Assembly: GCF_018919385.1 (NCBI RefSeq)
Contig: NZ_JAHLMF010000001.1
Location: 62,001 to 126,000 of the forward strand
Direction of reading: 5' to 3'
Source: Geomonas diazotrophica
Lineage (GTDB): Bacteria; Desulfobacterota; Desulfuromonadia; Geobacterales; Geobacteraceae
DNA: 64,000 nucleotides
This document shows positions 1 through 12,169 of this stretch, in pieces; position 1 is the first letter of the stretch, and the number at the start of each line of letters is the position of its first letter. The position numbers and the translations under genes were made by a program. The notes below the pieces were generated by a model. The model was not told the origin of the DNA and did no database searches. It saw only the letters and a list, made by a program, of their open reading frames with translations.

Positions 1-221
1 TCGCCTACGAGGGTGTCGAGAATCAGCCGCAGTGCATCCGTGTGATCAGCGCACTCCCCTTCCAGGTGCTTTGGGTCTGCCCCGGGAACGCGGTGGGTCA
101 GGAAGGAATCCCCTACCACGATCCTTTCCACCTTGCCGGTGGCCACTAAGGACCGCTCGCCCCAGTTGTAGAGTTGGTACTGTGCCGAGAACCTCCGGCA
201 GTTCAGGGTGAGAATCAGCAT
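1..221 (-). CDS. Acetate kinase-like protein, N-terminal fragment (runs off the left edge)
   Basis: Seventy-three codons are open on the minus strand from an ATG at 221, which has a GGAG box 9 bases upstream. The segments LTLNC, YQLYNW, VERIVVGDSF and ADHTDALRLIL align by eye with the start of the acetate/propionate kinase family (AckA), which phosphorylates acetate using ATP. The family's first phosphate-binding motif, normally N-x-G-S-S-S-hydrophobic-K, reads NCRRFSAQ here, so only the Asn and one Ser are kept. The frame also stays open upstream to an ATG at 365, but that part does not resemble AckA. The gene may be a divergent paralogue or a decaying copy. The family call is fairly safe; the activity is doubtful. 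Confidence 0.6.
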   Translation of the reverse strand, partial: MLILTLNCRRFSAQYQLYNWGERSLVATGKVERIVVGDSFLTHRVPGADPKHLEGECADHTDALRLILDTLVG

Positions 222-434
222 GCTGCTAAACTCCGATCCGGGCAGGAGAAAGCTCAGTCGTGCCCGCTGCAATTTGCGTATCTTCGGGAGAGGTACCGGG
301 ATGTCAGCTACGATACGTGTGGAGAGTATGATCGGTGGGATGCCGCGGTCTTCACGGTTTCGCATTGACGGAACGTCCATAACTAGCACTATCTGTGGAA
401 AAGTGCAAACAGTAACGGGTATGACAAAAGGAAA

Positions 435-1472
435 CTAACGGGCATCACTGAGGATGAAATCCGCTATGACGGGACGGTGATCGGAGGCCCTGCGGGTTCC
501 TACCCAGCAGCGCTGGGTCTTGATCCCGGGAGTGGTCATGATGTGATCGATGCGCATCCAGGAAGCCCGCAGCCAGGGCACCTTGTTCTTGAGCAGGAAG
601 TGCCCGTAGGTGTAACCGTACCCCCTCCCCCCCTGGGCGAAGGCGTCGCTGAGGCCTGCTTTCCTCAGGGTCTCACAGACCAGCGAGTGATCAGGCGAGT
701 TGAAATCGCCGGCAACGACCACCTCCCCCTTTTCCCGTGCCAGGTACCCGGACACCGCCTGTGCCTGCCTGAGGCGCGTATCCACGTTGGCCTCGAAGCG
801 GTCGATGGCCTTGGGGATGTACCAGGCGCCCCGCCGCGCCTTGCGGAAGGCGTTCAGGCCTCTTCTCGGGGTCTTGAAATGGACGTTGTAGAGGGTGATG
901 TCGCGGGAGCCGACGCGCACCCGGCAACGCAGGAAGGATTCCCCCTTCCTCTCGTGGTAGGGGAGATCATGGACCTCGACATCGGAGATGGGAAACCTGC
1001 TGGCGACGAGATACTGCCCTTCGTTGTGCATCTGCCAGCCGGCCAGGTAGTCCGCCAGCGGGCCGCCACCTGCATCGACCGCGTCCTGGAAAAGGACGAT
1101 GTCGGGACGGCTTCTTTCCAGTTCCTCCACCAGCGGCATCAGGTCGCGCTTGCCGTACTTGACGTTCCAGGTCATCACCCGCAGCGTCTGAGGGGACTCT
1201 CCCCAGACCTTGTGCAGGGACCAGTGCCAGTCCATGATCGGCCCCAGAACCCGCAGGACGCCCAGAAGTGGCGCCCACACCAGGAGCTTCGCGCCGCGAC
1301 AGGCGGCAAGGGCCAGCAGCAGCCCCGGAACCGCCCAGATGAACTGGGGGAGGTAGAAGTTCAAGGCGGCAACCCAGAAGCGGTCCGGGCCTAGCCGGTT
1401 GAGAATGGTGATGGCGGCCAGCAAAAGAACGTAAGCCGTGTTGAGTCCCAGGAGCCAGTTGAACATACTCAT
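435..1472 (-). CDS. Membrane-anchored endonuclease/exonuclease/phosphatase (EEP) family protein
   Basis: This 345-residue protein has two or three hydrophobic segments in residues 1-75, then an EEP (DNase I-like) domain. The catalytic landmarks appear in order: TWNVKYG, FQDAVD in place of the usual QE, YNVHF, GDFNSPDHS, RIDHI and SDHRPV. EEP domains cleave phosphodiesters in DNA, lipids or nucleotides; the substrate cannot be told here. The catalytic part probably faces the periplasm or the cytoplasmic membrane surface. The start at 1472 was chosen over the longer frame because GGGAGGCGG sits directly upstream and the preceding residues look non-coding. It lies 52 bases downstream of the polysaccharide deacetylase gene and is probably co-transcribed with it. 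Confidence 0.85.
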   Translation of the reverse strand: MSMFNWLLGLNTAYVLLLAAITILNRLGPDRFWVAALNFYLPQFIWAVPGLLLALAACRGAKLLVWAPLLGVLRVLGPIMDWHWSLHKVWGESPQTLRVMTWNVKYGKRDLMPLVEELERSRPDIVLFQDAVDAGGGPLADYLAGWQMHNEGQYLVASRFPISDVEVHDLPYHERKGESFLRCRVRVGSRDITLYNVHFKTPRRGLNAFRKARRGAWYIPKAIDRFEANVDTRLRQAQAVSGYLAREKGEVVVAGDFNSPDHSLVCETLRKAGLSDAFAQGGRGYGYTYGHFLLKNKVPWLRASWMRIDHIMTTPGIKTQRCWVGTRRASDHRPVIADFILSDAR

Positions 1473-1524
1473 CCGCCTCCCTTGGAGCCCCGGCCGCTCC
1501 TGCCTGCCCGGGAGCGCCACACCC

Positions 1525-2457
1525 CTAGGATCTGGTGACGCTCTGGTTCCAGAAGGAGGCCATTTCCTGGGGCAACAGGTGCCAGTACTGCCCGTCGTAT
1601 TCCGTCGCGATATGGTGCAGCAGTTCCCGGTACAGCTCGCACGGGTATTCGTCATAGCCAACGTCGCCGTCGAAACTCATGTAGTCGGGGTGGGTGATCA
1701 GCAGGGCCATTCCGCCGTGGTCAGCGATCCAGCTCAGTTTCTCCTTCCAGATGCGGATGTCCTTCTCCCGGAACAGGATGAACATGGTGAAGTCCTGGGG
1801 GAGCGTGTAGGGGAGCACCACGTATTCCCTTCCCCTGACCTTGGTCTGGTGCACCGGGAAGATCGTTTTCAGTCCGTCGGATTGCGGCTCGAAGGGGTCG
1901 GTATCGAAAGCGGATGCCTCGTAAAGGATGTCAAGCCGATGCAGCCATTCGAAGTTGTGATAGACACACGGGGAGCGGAAGCCGACCGCACCCCATTTCT
2001 TCAGGTAATCGTTGATCTGCTGCGCATGCTCTTCGAAGGTCTGCTGCGACTCGTAGAGCTTCCGGTTATGTTCCAGGCCGTGCACCCCCACCTCGAAGCC
2101 ATAGGACACCAGTTTCTCCCTCAGCGTTTGGGGAAGGTGGTAGTCATGGGCGACGAAGTTGAAGGAGGAGCGGAAACCGAGCTCCTGCTCGAGTGCCATG
2201 AGCTGCTCGCAGCGCGCCACGCCGCGCGCCGTGTCGACATCGTGGGTCAGCACCACGGAAAACCGTCTCCCGTCCGGCCACCCCCGGAACCCCGGAGGCG
2301 TGGCGCCCGCCTCGGGATCGATGGGCCAGACGTTTTGAAAGATGTAGCGCTTGTACTTCGCCACTACGCTGCGCAGCATGATCTGAAACCGACGCGACAT
2401 CCAAGGCTTCATCTGGTAATAAGCGCGTGCGAGGGCCTCCTCGATGAAGGGCTTCAT
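1525..2457 (-). CDS. Polysaccharide deacetylase (NodB-like) family protein
   Basis: This 310-residue protein carries NodB-fold signatures: VVLTHDVDTARG gives the catalytic and metal-binding Asp pair, GVHGLEHN supplies the metal-binding H-x3-H, and GFRSPCVYHNFEWL is the following R-x-P-type motif. These zinc-dependent enzymes remove acetyl groups from chitin-like polymers, peptidoglycan or lipid-linked sugars. No signal peptide is visible, so a cytoplasmic or membrane-surface glycan substrate is likely. The start at 2457 has an AAAGGAGAGG ribosome-binding site 2 bases upstream. It is transcribed away from recC and sits just before the EEP-family gene. The family is clear; the substrate is unknown. 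Confidence 0.88.
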   Translation of the reverse strand: MKPFIEEALARAYYQMKPWMSRRFQIMLRSVVAKYKRYIFQNVWPIDPEAGATPPGFRGWPDGRRFSVVLTHDVDTARGVARCEQLMALEQELGFRSSFNFVAHDYHLPQTLREKLVSYGFEVGVHGLEHNRKLYESQQTFEEHAQQINDYLKKWGAVGFRSPCVYHNFEWLHRLDILYEASAFDTDPFEPQSDGLKTIFPVHQTKVRGREYVVLPYTLPQDFTMFILFREKDIRIWKEKLSWIADHGGMALLITHPDYMSFDGDVGYDEYPCELYRELLHHIATEYDGQYWHLLPQEMASFWNQSVTRS

Positions 2458-2732
2458 GACCTCTCCTTTGCATGCCGCGCAGGCCCGGATCATCGGACCG
2501 GCGAGTCGACGGTGAAGGGACAACGAGGCGGAACCGGCCATTAATTAGGAAACACAAAGACAAAATATATCCAAAGCGGCGCGCAATGCAAGCACCCGGA
2601 AGGGGGCACAGCGCCGCCCGCAGGCCTCTTTTCACCGAGACAGTCGCGGGAGGATATGATATGTTTTCCAATCCGCGGGGCTGGGGCCTCCCCCCCCGGA
2701 AAAGCCCGTATCCCCCCGCACCACGAGGATCG

Positions 2733-5700
2733 ATGCCCCTGTACATCCACACCAGCAACCAGATGGAGCACCTGGTGGACCGCCTGGAGAAGGTGGTCCG
2801 CGCGCCGCGTCGCGCGCCCTGCACCCCGTTCGACAAGGAACTGATCGTGGTGCAAAGCAAGGGTATGCAGCGCTGGCTTTCCATGGAGCTGGCGGCGCGG
2901 ATCGGCGTCTGGGCCAACGGGGAGTTCCTCTTCCCCAACCGCTTCGTGGAGCAGGTCTTCGCCAAGGTGCTCCCGGACGCGCCGGAGCAGGCCCCCCTGT
3001 TCTCACCCGAGGTGATGACCTGGAGAATCCTGGGGCTCTTGCAGCAGGCGGGGGGAAAGCCCGGTTTCGAGGAGATCGCGGGATACCTCTCGGACGACGC
3101 GGACGGGCTGAAGCGGATGCAGCTTGCCCAGCGCGTCGCAGACACCTTCGACCGCTACACCGTCTACCGCCCCGAAAAGCTCATGGAGTGGGAGCAGGGA
3201 AAGGAAGAGCATTGGCAGGCGCAGCTCTGGCGCGCCCTCAGCGGGGACGTCTCGCAGAAGCACCGCGCCCGCCTGCTGCACGAGTTCCGCAAGGCGCTGG
3301 CCGGCGGCCGGCTCCCCGACCAGCGCCGCATCTCCGTGATCGGCATCCCGTCGCTTCCGCCGTTCCATCTCGAGGTCCTGGCCCGCCTCGCCCGGCACGC
3401 CGAGGTAAACCTGTTCCTGCTGAACCCCTGCCGCCAGTACTGGGGCGAGATCGTCTCCGAGCGCGAGCTGGCACGGCTGGAGAAGCAGGGAGAAGGCGCG
3501 GAGCAGTGGTACGAGACGGGGAATCCCCTGCTCGCCTCCTGGGGGAAGCTCGGACGCGACTTCTTCGCAGCCATCATCGACGGCTGCGGCGAGCACGACA
3601 GGCAGGACAGCTTCTCGGAGCTCCCGCAGGGTTCGCTGCTGCATGAGGTCCAGGCCGACATTGTGGAGCTGCGCGGCGCCGACGCGGGCGTGCGCGAGGT
3701 CGAGTCGGGCGACCTCTCCCTCGAGGTGCACTCCTGCCACTCGCCCATGCGGGAAGTCGAGGTGCTCTACGACACCCTCCTCTCCATCTTCGACGCAGAC
3801 CCGTCGCTCTCCCCCCGAGACGTGCTGGTGATGACCCCGGACATCGAAAGCTACGCCCCCTACATCTCCGCCGTCTTCGGCAACCCCGAGACCGGCGCCG
3901 AGCGCATCCCCTACTCCATCGCGGACCGCAGCCTCAAAAACGAGGGGGAAGGGGCCCAGGCGCTGCTCGCCATCCTCGGGCTGTGCGGCGGCCGCTACGG
4001 GGTGGCCACCGTGCTGGACATCCTGGAATCGGCGCCGGTGGCGCGCCGCTTCGGGCTCAACGAGGACGACCTGGAGACGGTGCGCGACTGGCTCAGGGGG
4101 GCCAACATCAGGTGGGGGATCGACGCCGTCCAGCGCGCCGAGCATGGCGTCCCCCCTTTCCACGAGAACTCCTGGGCGGCCGGGCTGGACCGGCTGCTCC
4201 TGGGTTACGCGATGAACGGCGACGGCCGCTCCTTCTACAACGAGATCCTCCCGTTCGACGACATGGAGGGGGGCGTGGCGCTGGTGTTGGGACGCTTCCT
4301 CTCCTTCTGCGAAAAACTCTTTGCCGAGACGCAGGGACTCTCCCGCCCCAGGCGGGTTGCGGAGTGGGTGCCGGTGCTGCGCCGGATCCTGGACGACTTC
4401 ATCCTGCCGGACCAGGAGGGGGAGCGCGAACTCCTCTCCCTGATAGAGATCGTGAAGAAGCTCGGAGAGTGCGGCAGCCAGGCCGGTTTCGAGGAAGAAA
4501 TCGGCATCGAGGTGGTGCGCTACTGGGTGGAACAGCAACTGGGGAGCTCGGAGCGGGGTCTCGGCTTCCTGACCGGCGGGGTCACCTTCTGCGCCATGCT
4601 CCCGATGCGGAGCATCCCGTTCCCGGTAGTCGCCCTGATCGGCATGGACGAGGGGCAGTTCCCGCGCAAAAACCCCGCCCAGGGTTTCGACCTGATGACC
4701 AGGGAGCACCGCCCCGGTGACCGCTCGCCGCGCGACGAGGACCGGTACCTGTTCCTGGAGGCGCTCCTCTCCGCCCGGAAGCGGCTGCACATAAGCTACG
4801 TGGGACAGGGCATCAAGGACAACGCGGAACTCCCCCCCTGCGTGCTGGTCAGCGAGTTGCAGGACTACCTGGGGAGGTGCTTCGTAACCTCCGAGGGGAA
4901 ACCCGCGGGGAAGTCGCGGCGCCACCCGCTGCAGCCCTTCAGCCCCAGGTACTTTACCGGCGACAACGGGCATTTCAGCTATTCCCAGCAGAACTGCGCC
5001 GGCGCCGCGGCGAAGCTCCTGCCCCCCGCCCCCCCCGTGCCGTTCCTGGCCACCCCCCTCCCCCCGTGGGAGGAGTCGTCGACGGTGACCCTGAAGTCCC
5101 TGGTGGATTTCCTGTGCAACCCGTCCAAGGAGCTGTTGCGGCGCAGGCTGGGGGTCCGCATAGTGGAAGGGGATGACCCGCTGGAAGAGGTGGAACCGTT
5201 CGCGCTGGGATCCCTGGAGAAGTACCAGCTGGAGCAGGAAATCGTGGCGGCGGTGCTGCGCGGGGAGGGGCTGGAAGTCCCCTTGACCGTAGCCTGCGCC
5301 CGCGGCGATCTCCCCCCCGGGGTCTGCGGCGCCGCGCTGTACCAGAAGCTGGGCGAGCCGGCAGCGGAATTCGCGGCGAAGGTGAGCGAGGTGGCCGCCG
5401 GGGAGCCGCTCCCTCCCCTGGACATCGACCTGAGGCTCCCTGCCGGGCGCATCATCGGGCGGCTCGAAAACCTGGGGAGCGACCGGATGGTGCGCTACCG
5501 CTACACCGACCTGAAGCCGAAGGACCAACTGCGGCTCTGGGTCGAACACCTGGCGCTCAACTGCGTGCAGGCCGAAGGGTACCCGTTGCAGAGCACCTTC
5601 GTCGCCGCGAAGAGCACCGTCAACCTCCCCGCCATCGACGACAGCGAAGGGCACCTGAACCGGCTCCTGGAGCTCTACCAACAGGGGATGAGCTCTCCGC

Positions 5701-5951
5701 TCAAGTTCTTCCCGGAGACCTCGTTCGAGTACGTGAAGAACGCCCGCGAACCGAAAAACGCCGCCAAGGCTCTCGGCGCCGCCGCTGCGGCCTGGCAGGG
5801 CAGCGAGTACAAGAAGGGTGACGTCAAGGACGAGTACTGCCGCCGCTGCTTCGGCGAGGCTCCCCCGCTCGACGAGGACTTCCAGGCCCTGGCCCGCGCG
5901 GTTTGGGACCCAATCCTGGACAACCTGGTGAAGAGCGGCAGGAAGAAGTAA
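2733..5951 (+). CDS. recC: Exodeoxyribonuclease V gamma subunit RecC
   Basis: This 1,072-residue protein is one of three consecutive RecBCD subunits. RecC is the inactive-helicase scaffold that splits the DNA strands and reads the Chi sequence. The N-terminus (MPLYIHTSNQ, then QRWLSMELAARIGVWANGEFLFPNRF) carries the block conserved in RecC. Middle segments such as DVLVMTPDIESYAPYISAVFG and VALIGMDEGQFPR are degenerate helicase features typical of the subunit. The chosen start at 2733 matches the family N-terminus and follows a GAGG box; the frame is open 87 codons further upstream without recognisable content. A repeat pair (5968-6074) separates it from recB, so the two may be uncoupled in translation. 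Confidence 0.95.
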   Translation: MPLYIHTSNQMEHLVDRLEKVVRAPRRAPCTPFDKELIVVQSKGMQRWLSMELAARIGVWANGEFLFPNRFVEQVFAKVLPDAPEQAPLFSPEVMTWRILGLLQQAGGKPGFEEIAGYLSDDADGLKRMQLAQRVADTFDRYTVYRPEKLMEWEQGKEEHWQAQLWRALSGDVSQKHRARLLHEFRKALAGGRLPDQRRISVIGIPSLPPFHLEVLARLARHAEVNLFLLNPCRQYWGEIVSERELARLEKQGEGAEQWYETGNPLLASWGKLGRDFFAAIIDGCGEHDRQDSFSELPQGSLLHEVQADIVELRGADAGVREVESGDLSLEVHSCHSPMREVEVLYDTLLSIFDADPSLSPRDVLVMTPDIESYAPYISAVFGNPETGAERIPYSIADRSLKNEGEGAQALLAILGLCGGRYGVATVLDILESAPVARRFGLNEDDLETVRDWLRGANIRWGIDAVQRAEHGVPPFHENSWAAGLDRLLLGYAMNGDGRSFYNEILPFDDMEGGVALVLGRFLSFCEKLFAETQGLSRPRRVAEWVPVLRRILDDFILPDQEGERELLSLIEIVKKLGECGSQAGFEEEIGIEVVRYWVEQQLGSSERGLGFLTGGVTFCAMLPMRSIPFPVVALIGMDEGQFPRKNPAQGFDLMTREHRPGDRSPRDEDRYLFLEALLSARKRLHISYVGQGIKDNAELPPCVLVSELQDYLGRCFVTSEGKPAGKSRRHPLQPFSPRYFTGDNGHFSYSQQNCAGAAAKLLPPAPPVPFLATPLPPWEESSTVTLKSLVDFLCNPSKELLRRRLGVRIVEGDDPLEEVEPFALGSLEKYQLEQEIVAAVLRGEGLEVPLTVACARGDLPPGVCGAALYQKLGEPAAEFAAKVSEVAAGEPLPPLDIDLRLPAGRIIGRLENLGSDRMVRYRYTDLKPKDQLRLWVEHLALNCVQAEGYPLQSTFVAAKSTVNLPAIDDSEGHLNRLLELYQQGMSSPLKFFPETSFEYVKNAREPKNAAKALGAAAAAWQGSEYKKGDVKDEYCRRCFGEAPPLDEDFQALARAVWDPILDNLVKSGRKK

Positions 5952-5967
5952 CGACTACCCCCACCTA

Positions 5968-6074
5968 CCCCTCTCCCTGTGGGAGAGGGTGGCCGTAGGC
6001 CGGGTGAGGGCGACGCCACGAAGGGATAGGTTGCCGACGGCCCTCATCCCGCCCCTCTCCCGCAGGGAGAGGGA
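5968..6074. repeat. Inverted pair of family-B palindromic repeats between recC and recB
   Basis: Two copies of a dispersed palindrome face each other. The left copy (5968-6011) has the stem CCCTCTCCC/GGGAGAGGG, then TGGCCGTAGGCCGGGTGAGGG. The right copy (6038-6074) is the reverse orientation, starting GGCCCTCATCCCG and ending at CCCTCTCCC/GGGAGAGGG. The same family recurs near 14700, 33405 and 56262-56443. The pair ends just before the recB ribosome-binding site and could modulate recB translation or mRNA stability. Confidence 0.8.
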
Positions 6075-6083
6075 GGATACCAA

Positions 6084-9443
<3,360 letters not shown>

Positions 9444-9446
<3 letters not shown>

Positions 9447-9505
9447 CAGGGATGAAAGGGATTAACACTCCTGATTCTATCCTTGTATCCCTTGTATCCC
9501 TGTTA
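9444..9505. repeat. Long imperfect hairpin between recB and recD
   Basis: The 19-base arms TAACAGGGATGAAAGGGAT (9444-9462) and ATCCCTTGTATCCCTGTTA (9487-9505) are complementary except at two positions, with a 24-base loop. No T-tract follows, so it is not a standard terminator. It fills nearly the whole gap between recB and recD and overlaps the recB stop codon. It may be a dispersed intergenic repeat or an mRNA-stability hairpin that sets the recB:recD ratio. Confidence 0.65.
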
Positions 9506-9524
9506 GACGATTTTAGGTGATGCC

Positions 9525-11327
9525 ATGACTCCTGAAGGAGTTCAACTCAACGACATAGACAGGCAGTTCGCCGCGTTCATCTGCCGCCTGGCGGGGAGCC
9601 GCGACCAGCACCTGGAGGCGGCCGCCGCGCTGTTGAGCCGTGGGGTTACCGCGGGCGACGTCTGCCTCGATCTCGACACCGCGCTGGAGGATGGGCGTGC
9701 TGCGGGATTCCGCCTGGAATCGGCGGCGACCTGGTGCGACCGACTGAAAGCCTCGCCCGCAGTCGGCGCCCCCGGGGAGTTCAAACCGCTCATCCTGGAC
9801 CCCACGGGCCGCCTCTACCTGCAGCGCTACTGGCGCTACGAGAACGAACTGGCCGAGGCGATCCTGAACCGAGGAGAACCGGCGCCGTTTGACCGCGAAC
9901 AGCTGCGCCAGGGGCTCGCGCGCCTGTTCCCCCCCACGCAGGGCGAGACCGACTGGCAGCGCCTCGCCGCCTTGGCCGCGGTCACCAGGCGCTTCTGCGT
10001 CATCTCCGGCGGCCCCGGAACCGGCAAGACCACGACCGTGGTCAAGGTGCTCTCCTTGCTGCTGGAGCAGGCCCAGACCGCCGGAGCCGGGAGCACCCTC
10101 CGCATCGCCCTGGCGGCCCCCACCGGCAAGGCCGCCGCGCGCCTCAAGGAATCGATCTCCGGAGGGGTAGACAAGGCCGATCCGGCGGTACGCGAGCTGA
10201 TCCCGGAGGAGGTCTTCACCCTGCACCGGCTGCTCGGTTACCTCAAGGGTTCCAGCGGCTTCCGCCACAACAGCGACAACCCCCTCCCCTACGACGTCGT
10301 CATCGTCGACGAGGCGTCGATGGTCTCCCTGCCGCTCATGGCGAAGCTGGTCTGTGCGCTGCGGCAGGACACCCGCCTGATCCTCCTGGGTGACCGGGAC
10401 CAACTCGCTTCAGTCGAGGCCGGCGCCGTTCTGGGCGACATGTGCGACACCGGCGGCGCGCACGGTTTCTCCCCCGAATTCGCTGAACTCGCCGCAGACG
10501 TGGCAGGTGACGCGGTCGAGGTCCAGCCCGGGCTCGGCCCGCTCGGCGACGCGGTCGTGCTGCTGCAAAAGAGCTATCGCTTCTCGTCCGCCGGGGGTAT
10601 CGGCAGGGTCGCCGCCCTGGTCAACGCGGGTGACGCCCAAGGCGCCCTGGCGGCCTCGATAGACCCCGCCCTTGCGGATGTCTCGCTGGCCTCGCTCCCC
10701 CCCACCGCCGGCCTTGCCGAGGCCCTTGCCAAGCGCATCACCGACGGCTACCGCGCCTACCTGGCGGAGGAAACGCCGGAGGAGGCCTTCGAACAGTTCA
10801 GCCGGTTCCGTATCCTGTGCGCCATGCGCAGCGGCCCGTACGGGGTCGAGGCGATCAACCAGCTGGTGCGGCAGCGACTGGCACAGGCCGGGCTGATTCA
10901 TCCCCACGGACGTTGGTACGCCGGCGAACCGGTGATGATCACCAGGAACGACTACAACCTGGGGCTGTTCAACGGCGACGTGGGACTGATCCTCCCCGAC
11001 GCCGAGAACGGCGGAGAGCTGCGCGCCTTCTTCCCTTCCGGTTCCGGGGGGATGAGGAAGGTGCTGCCGCTCAGGCTCCCCGAGTACGAGTGCGCGTTCG
11101 CCATGACCGTGCACAAGAGCCAGGGCTCCGAATTCGAGAAGGTGCTCCTGGTCCTCCCCGACCGCGACAACCCGGTGTTGACGAGGGAGCTGCTGTACAC
11201 CGCCATCACCCGTGCCAAAAAGTCAGTGGAAGTGCTCGCCACCAACGACCTCTTCCTGACCACCGTGGAGCGGCGGGTGGTCCGAAGGTCCGGCCTGCGC
11301 GGCCGTCTCTGGGGGACCACAGCCTGA
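9525..11327 (+). CDS. recD: Exodeoxyribonuclease V alpha subunit RecD
   Basis: This 600-residue protein is the 5'-3' helicase of RecBCD. An N-terminal RecD/RecC-interaction region (residues 1-130) precedes the SF1B helicase core. Walker A is SGGPGTGKTTTVV near residue 165, Walker B is VIVDEASMV near 258, followed by LLGDRDQLASVEAGAVLGD. The C-terminal part has FAMTVHKSQGSEF and YTAITRAKK, the usual RecD motifs. Length matches the E. coli protein (608). It completes the recC-recB-recD set on one strand, which argues for a canonical RecBCD rather than an AddAB system in this organism. Confidence 0.96.
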   Translation: MTPEGVQLNDIDRQFAAFICRLAGSRDQHLEAAAALLSRGVTAGDVCLDLDTALEDGRAAGFRLESAATWCDRLKASPAVGAPGEFKPLILDPTGRLYLQRYWRYENELAEAILNRGEPAPFDREQLRQGLARLFPPTQGETDWQRLAALAAVTRRFCVISGGPGTGKTTTVVKVLSLLLEQAQTAGAGSTLRIALAAPTGKAAARLKESISGGVDKADPAVRELIPEEVFTLHRLLGYLKGSSGFRHNSDNPLPYDVVIVDEASMVSLPLMAKLVCALRQDTRLILLGDRDQLASVEAGAVLGDMCDTGGAHGFSPEFAELAADVAGDAVEVQPGLGPLGDAVVLLQKSYRFSSAGGIGRVAALVNAGDAQGALAASIDPALADVSLASLPPTAGLAEALAKRITDGYRAYLAEETPEEAFEQFSRFRILCAMRSGPYGVEAINQLVRQRLAQAGLIHPHGRWYAGEPVMITRNDYNLGLFNGDVGLILPDAENGGELRAFFPSGSGGMRKVLPLRLPEYECAFAMTVHKSQGSEFEKVLLVLPDRDNPVLTRELLYTAITRAKKSVEVLATNDLFLTTVERRVVRRSGLRGRLWGTTA

Positions 11328-11369
11328 CTCGCATCAGCTTGTCCCAACTCCCACCACTAAGGAGCAACC

Positions 11370-12167
11370 ATGAACATCTCTATTGATGATATAAACCTCG
11401 CCTACGATGACGTTGGCACCGGCCCCGTCCTGATGCTCATCCACGGCTTTCCGCTTAACCGCCAGATGTGGCAGCCGCAGTTGACGCCCATAGCCGAGGC
11501 CGGCTTCCGCGTCATAGCTCCCGACCTGCGCGGTTTTGGAGCCAGCGACGCCCCCGCAGGGGGCTACAGCATGGACCTCTTTGCCGACGACATCGTCGGA
11601 CTCCTCGATGCACTCGACATCGAGAAGGCCGTGGTGGGCGGCATGTCCATGGGTGGCTACGTCCTTTTGAACCTCATGGAACGCTACCCGGACCGGGTCC
11701 GCGCCGCCTGTTTCATCGCCACCCGCGCCAACGCGGACGACGAGGCGGGACGAGCGCGCAGAAGCGCCATGGCCGCCGAGGCCGAGCGGCTGGGCGCGAA
11801 CCCGGTCATCAAGATCTTCGCGGAACTGCTTTTCGCCACCGAAACGGCTGAGCGCAATCCCGAATTGATCGCCCTGGTCACCTCCTGGATGCGCAACGCC
11901 GCCCCCAAGGGGCTGGCGGGGGGACTCCTAGCCATGCGGGACAGAAAAGATTACGTGGAGGACCTCAAATCTTTCCAGCTCCCCTCGCTGGTTTTGGCCG
12001 GAGCCGAAGACCGCGCCGCCCCCCTGGAGGTGGCAAAGGTGCTCATCGACGGCCTGCCCGGCTGCAAAAGCAGGATCATCGACAAGGCCGGGCACATGCT
12101 GAACATGGAACAGCCCGAGATCTTCAACAAGACCCTGATCGACTTTCTGAACTCTCTGCCGGAGTAA
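11370..12167 (+). CDS. Alpha/beta hydrolase
   Basis: This 265-residue alpha/beta-hydrolase fold protein has the oxyanion segment HGFPLNR (near 25-31), the nucleophile elbow GGMSMGGY with Ser near residue 93, and the catalytic His in DKAGHMLNMEQP near 240. Such proteins hydrolyse esters, lactones or haloalkanes; 3-oxoadipate enol-lactonase and arylesterase are common automated names, but nothing here fixes the substrate. AAGGAGCAACC lies just before the start. It sits 43 bases after recD and 2 bases before rmuC, so it probably belongs to the same transcript, although no functional tie to DNA repair is evident. Confidence 0.85.
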   Translation: MNISIDDINLAYDDVGTGPVLMLIHGFPLNRQMWQPQLTPIAEAGFRVIAPDLRGFGASDAPAGGYSMDLFADDIVGLLDALDIEKAVVGGMSMGGYVLLNLMERYPDRVRAACFIATRANADDEAGRARRSAMAAEAERLGANPVIKIFAELLFATETAERNPELIALVTSWMRNAAPKGLAGGLLAMRDRKDYVEDLKSFQLPSLVLAGAEDRAAPLEVAKVLIDGLPGCKSRIIDKAGHMLNMEQPEIFNKTLIDFLNSLPE

Positions 12168-12169
12168 CC

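Noticed and set aside
1-221. Frameshift within the acetate kinase-like fragment
   Set aside because: A first reading gave a stop near the edge, but rereading the minus strand showed a missed G near position 79; the frame is open to the window edge.
174-438. Small plus-strand genes between the AckA-like and EEP genes
   Set aside because: Two short overlapping frames lack ribosome-binding sites and compete with a minus-strand frame that has recognisable protein similarity.
3003-5681. 892-codon open frame on the minus strand inside recC
   Set aside because: It mirrors recC codons in very GC-rich DNA, is dominated by Arg, Glu, Gly, His and Leu and matches no domain.
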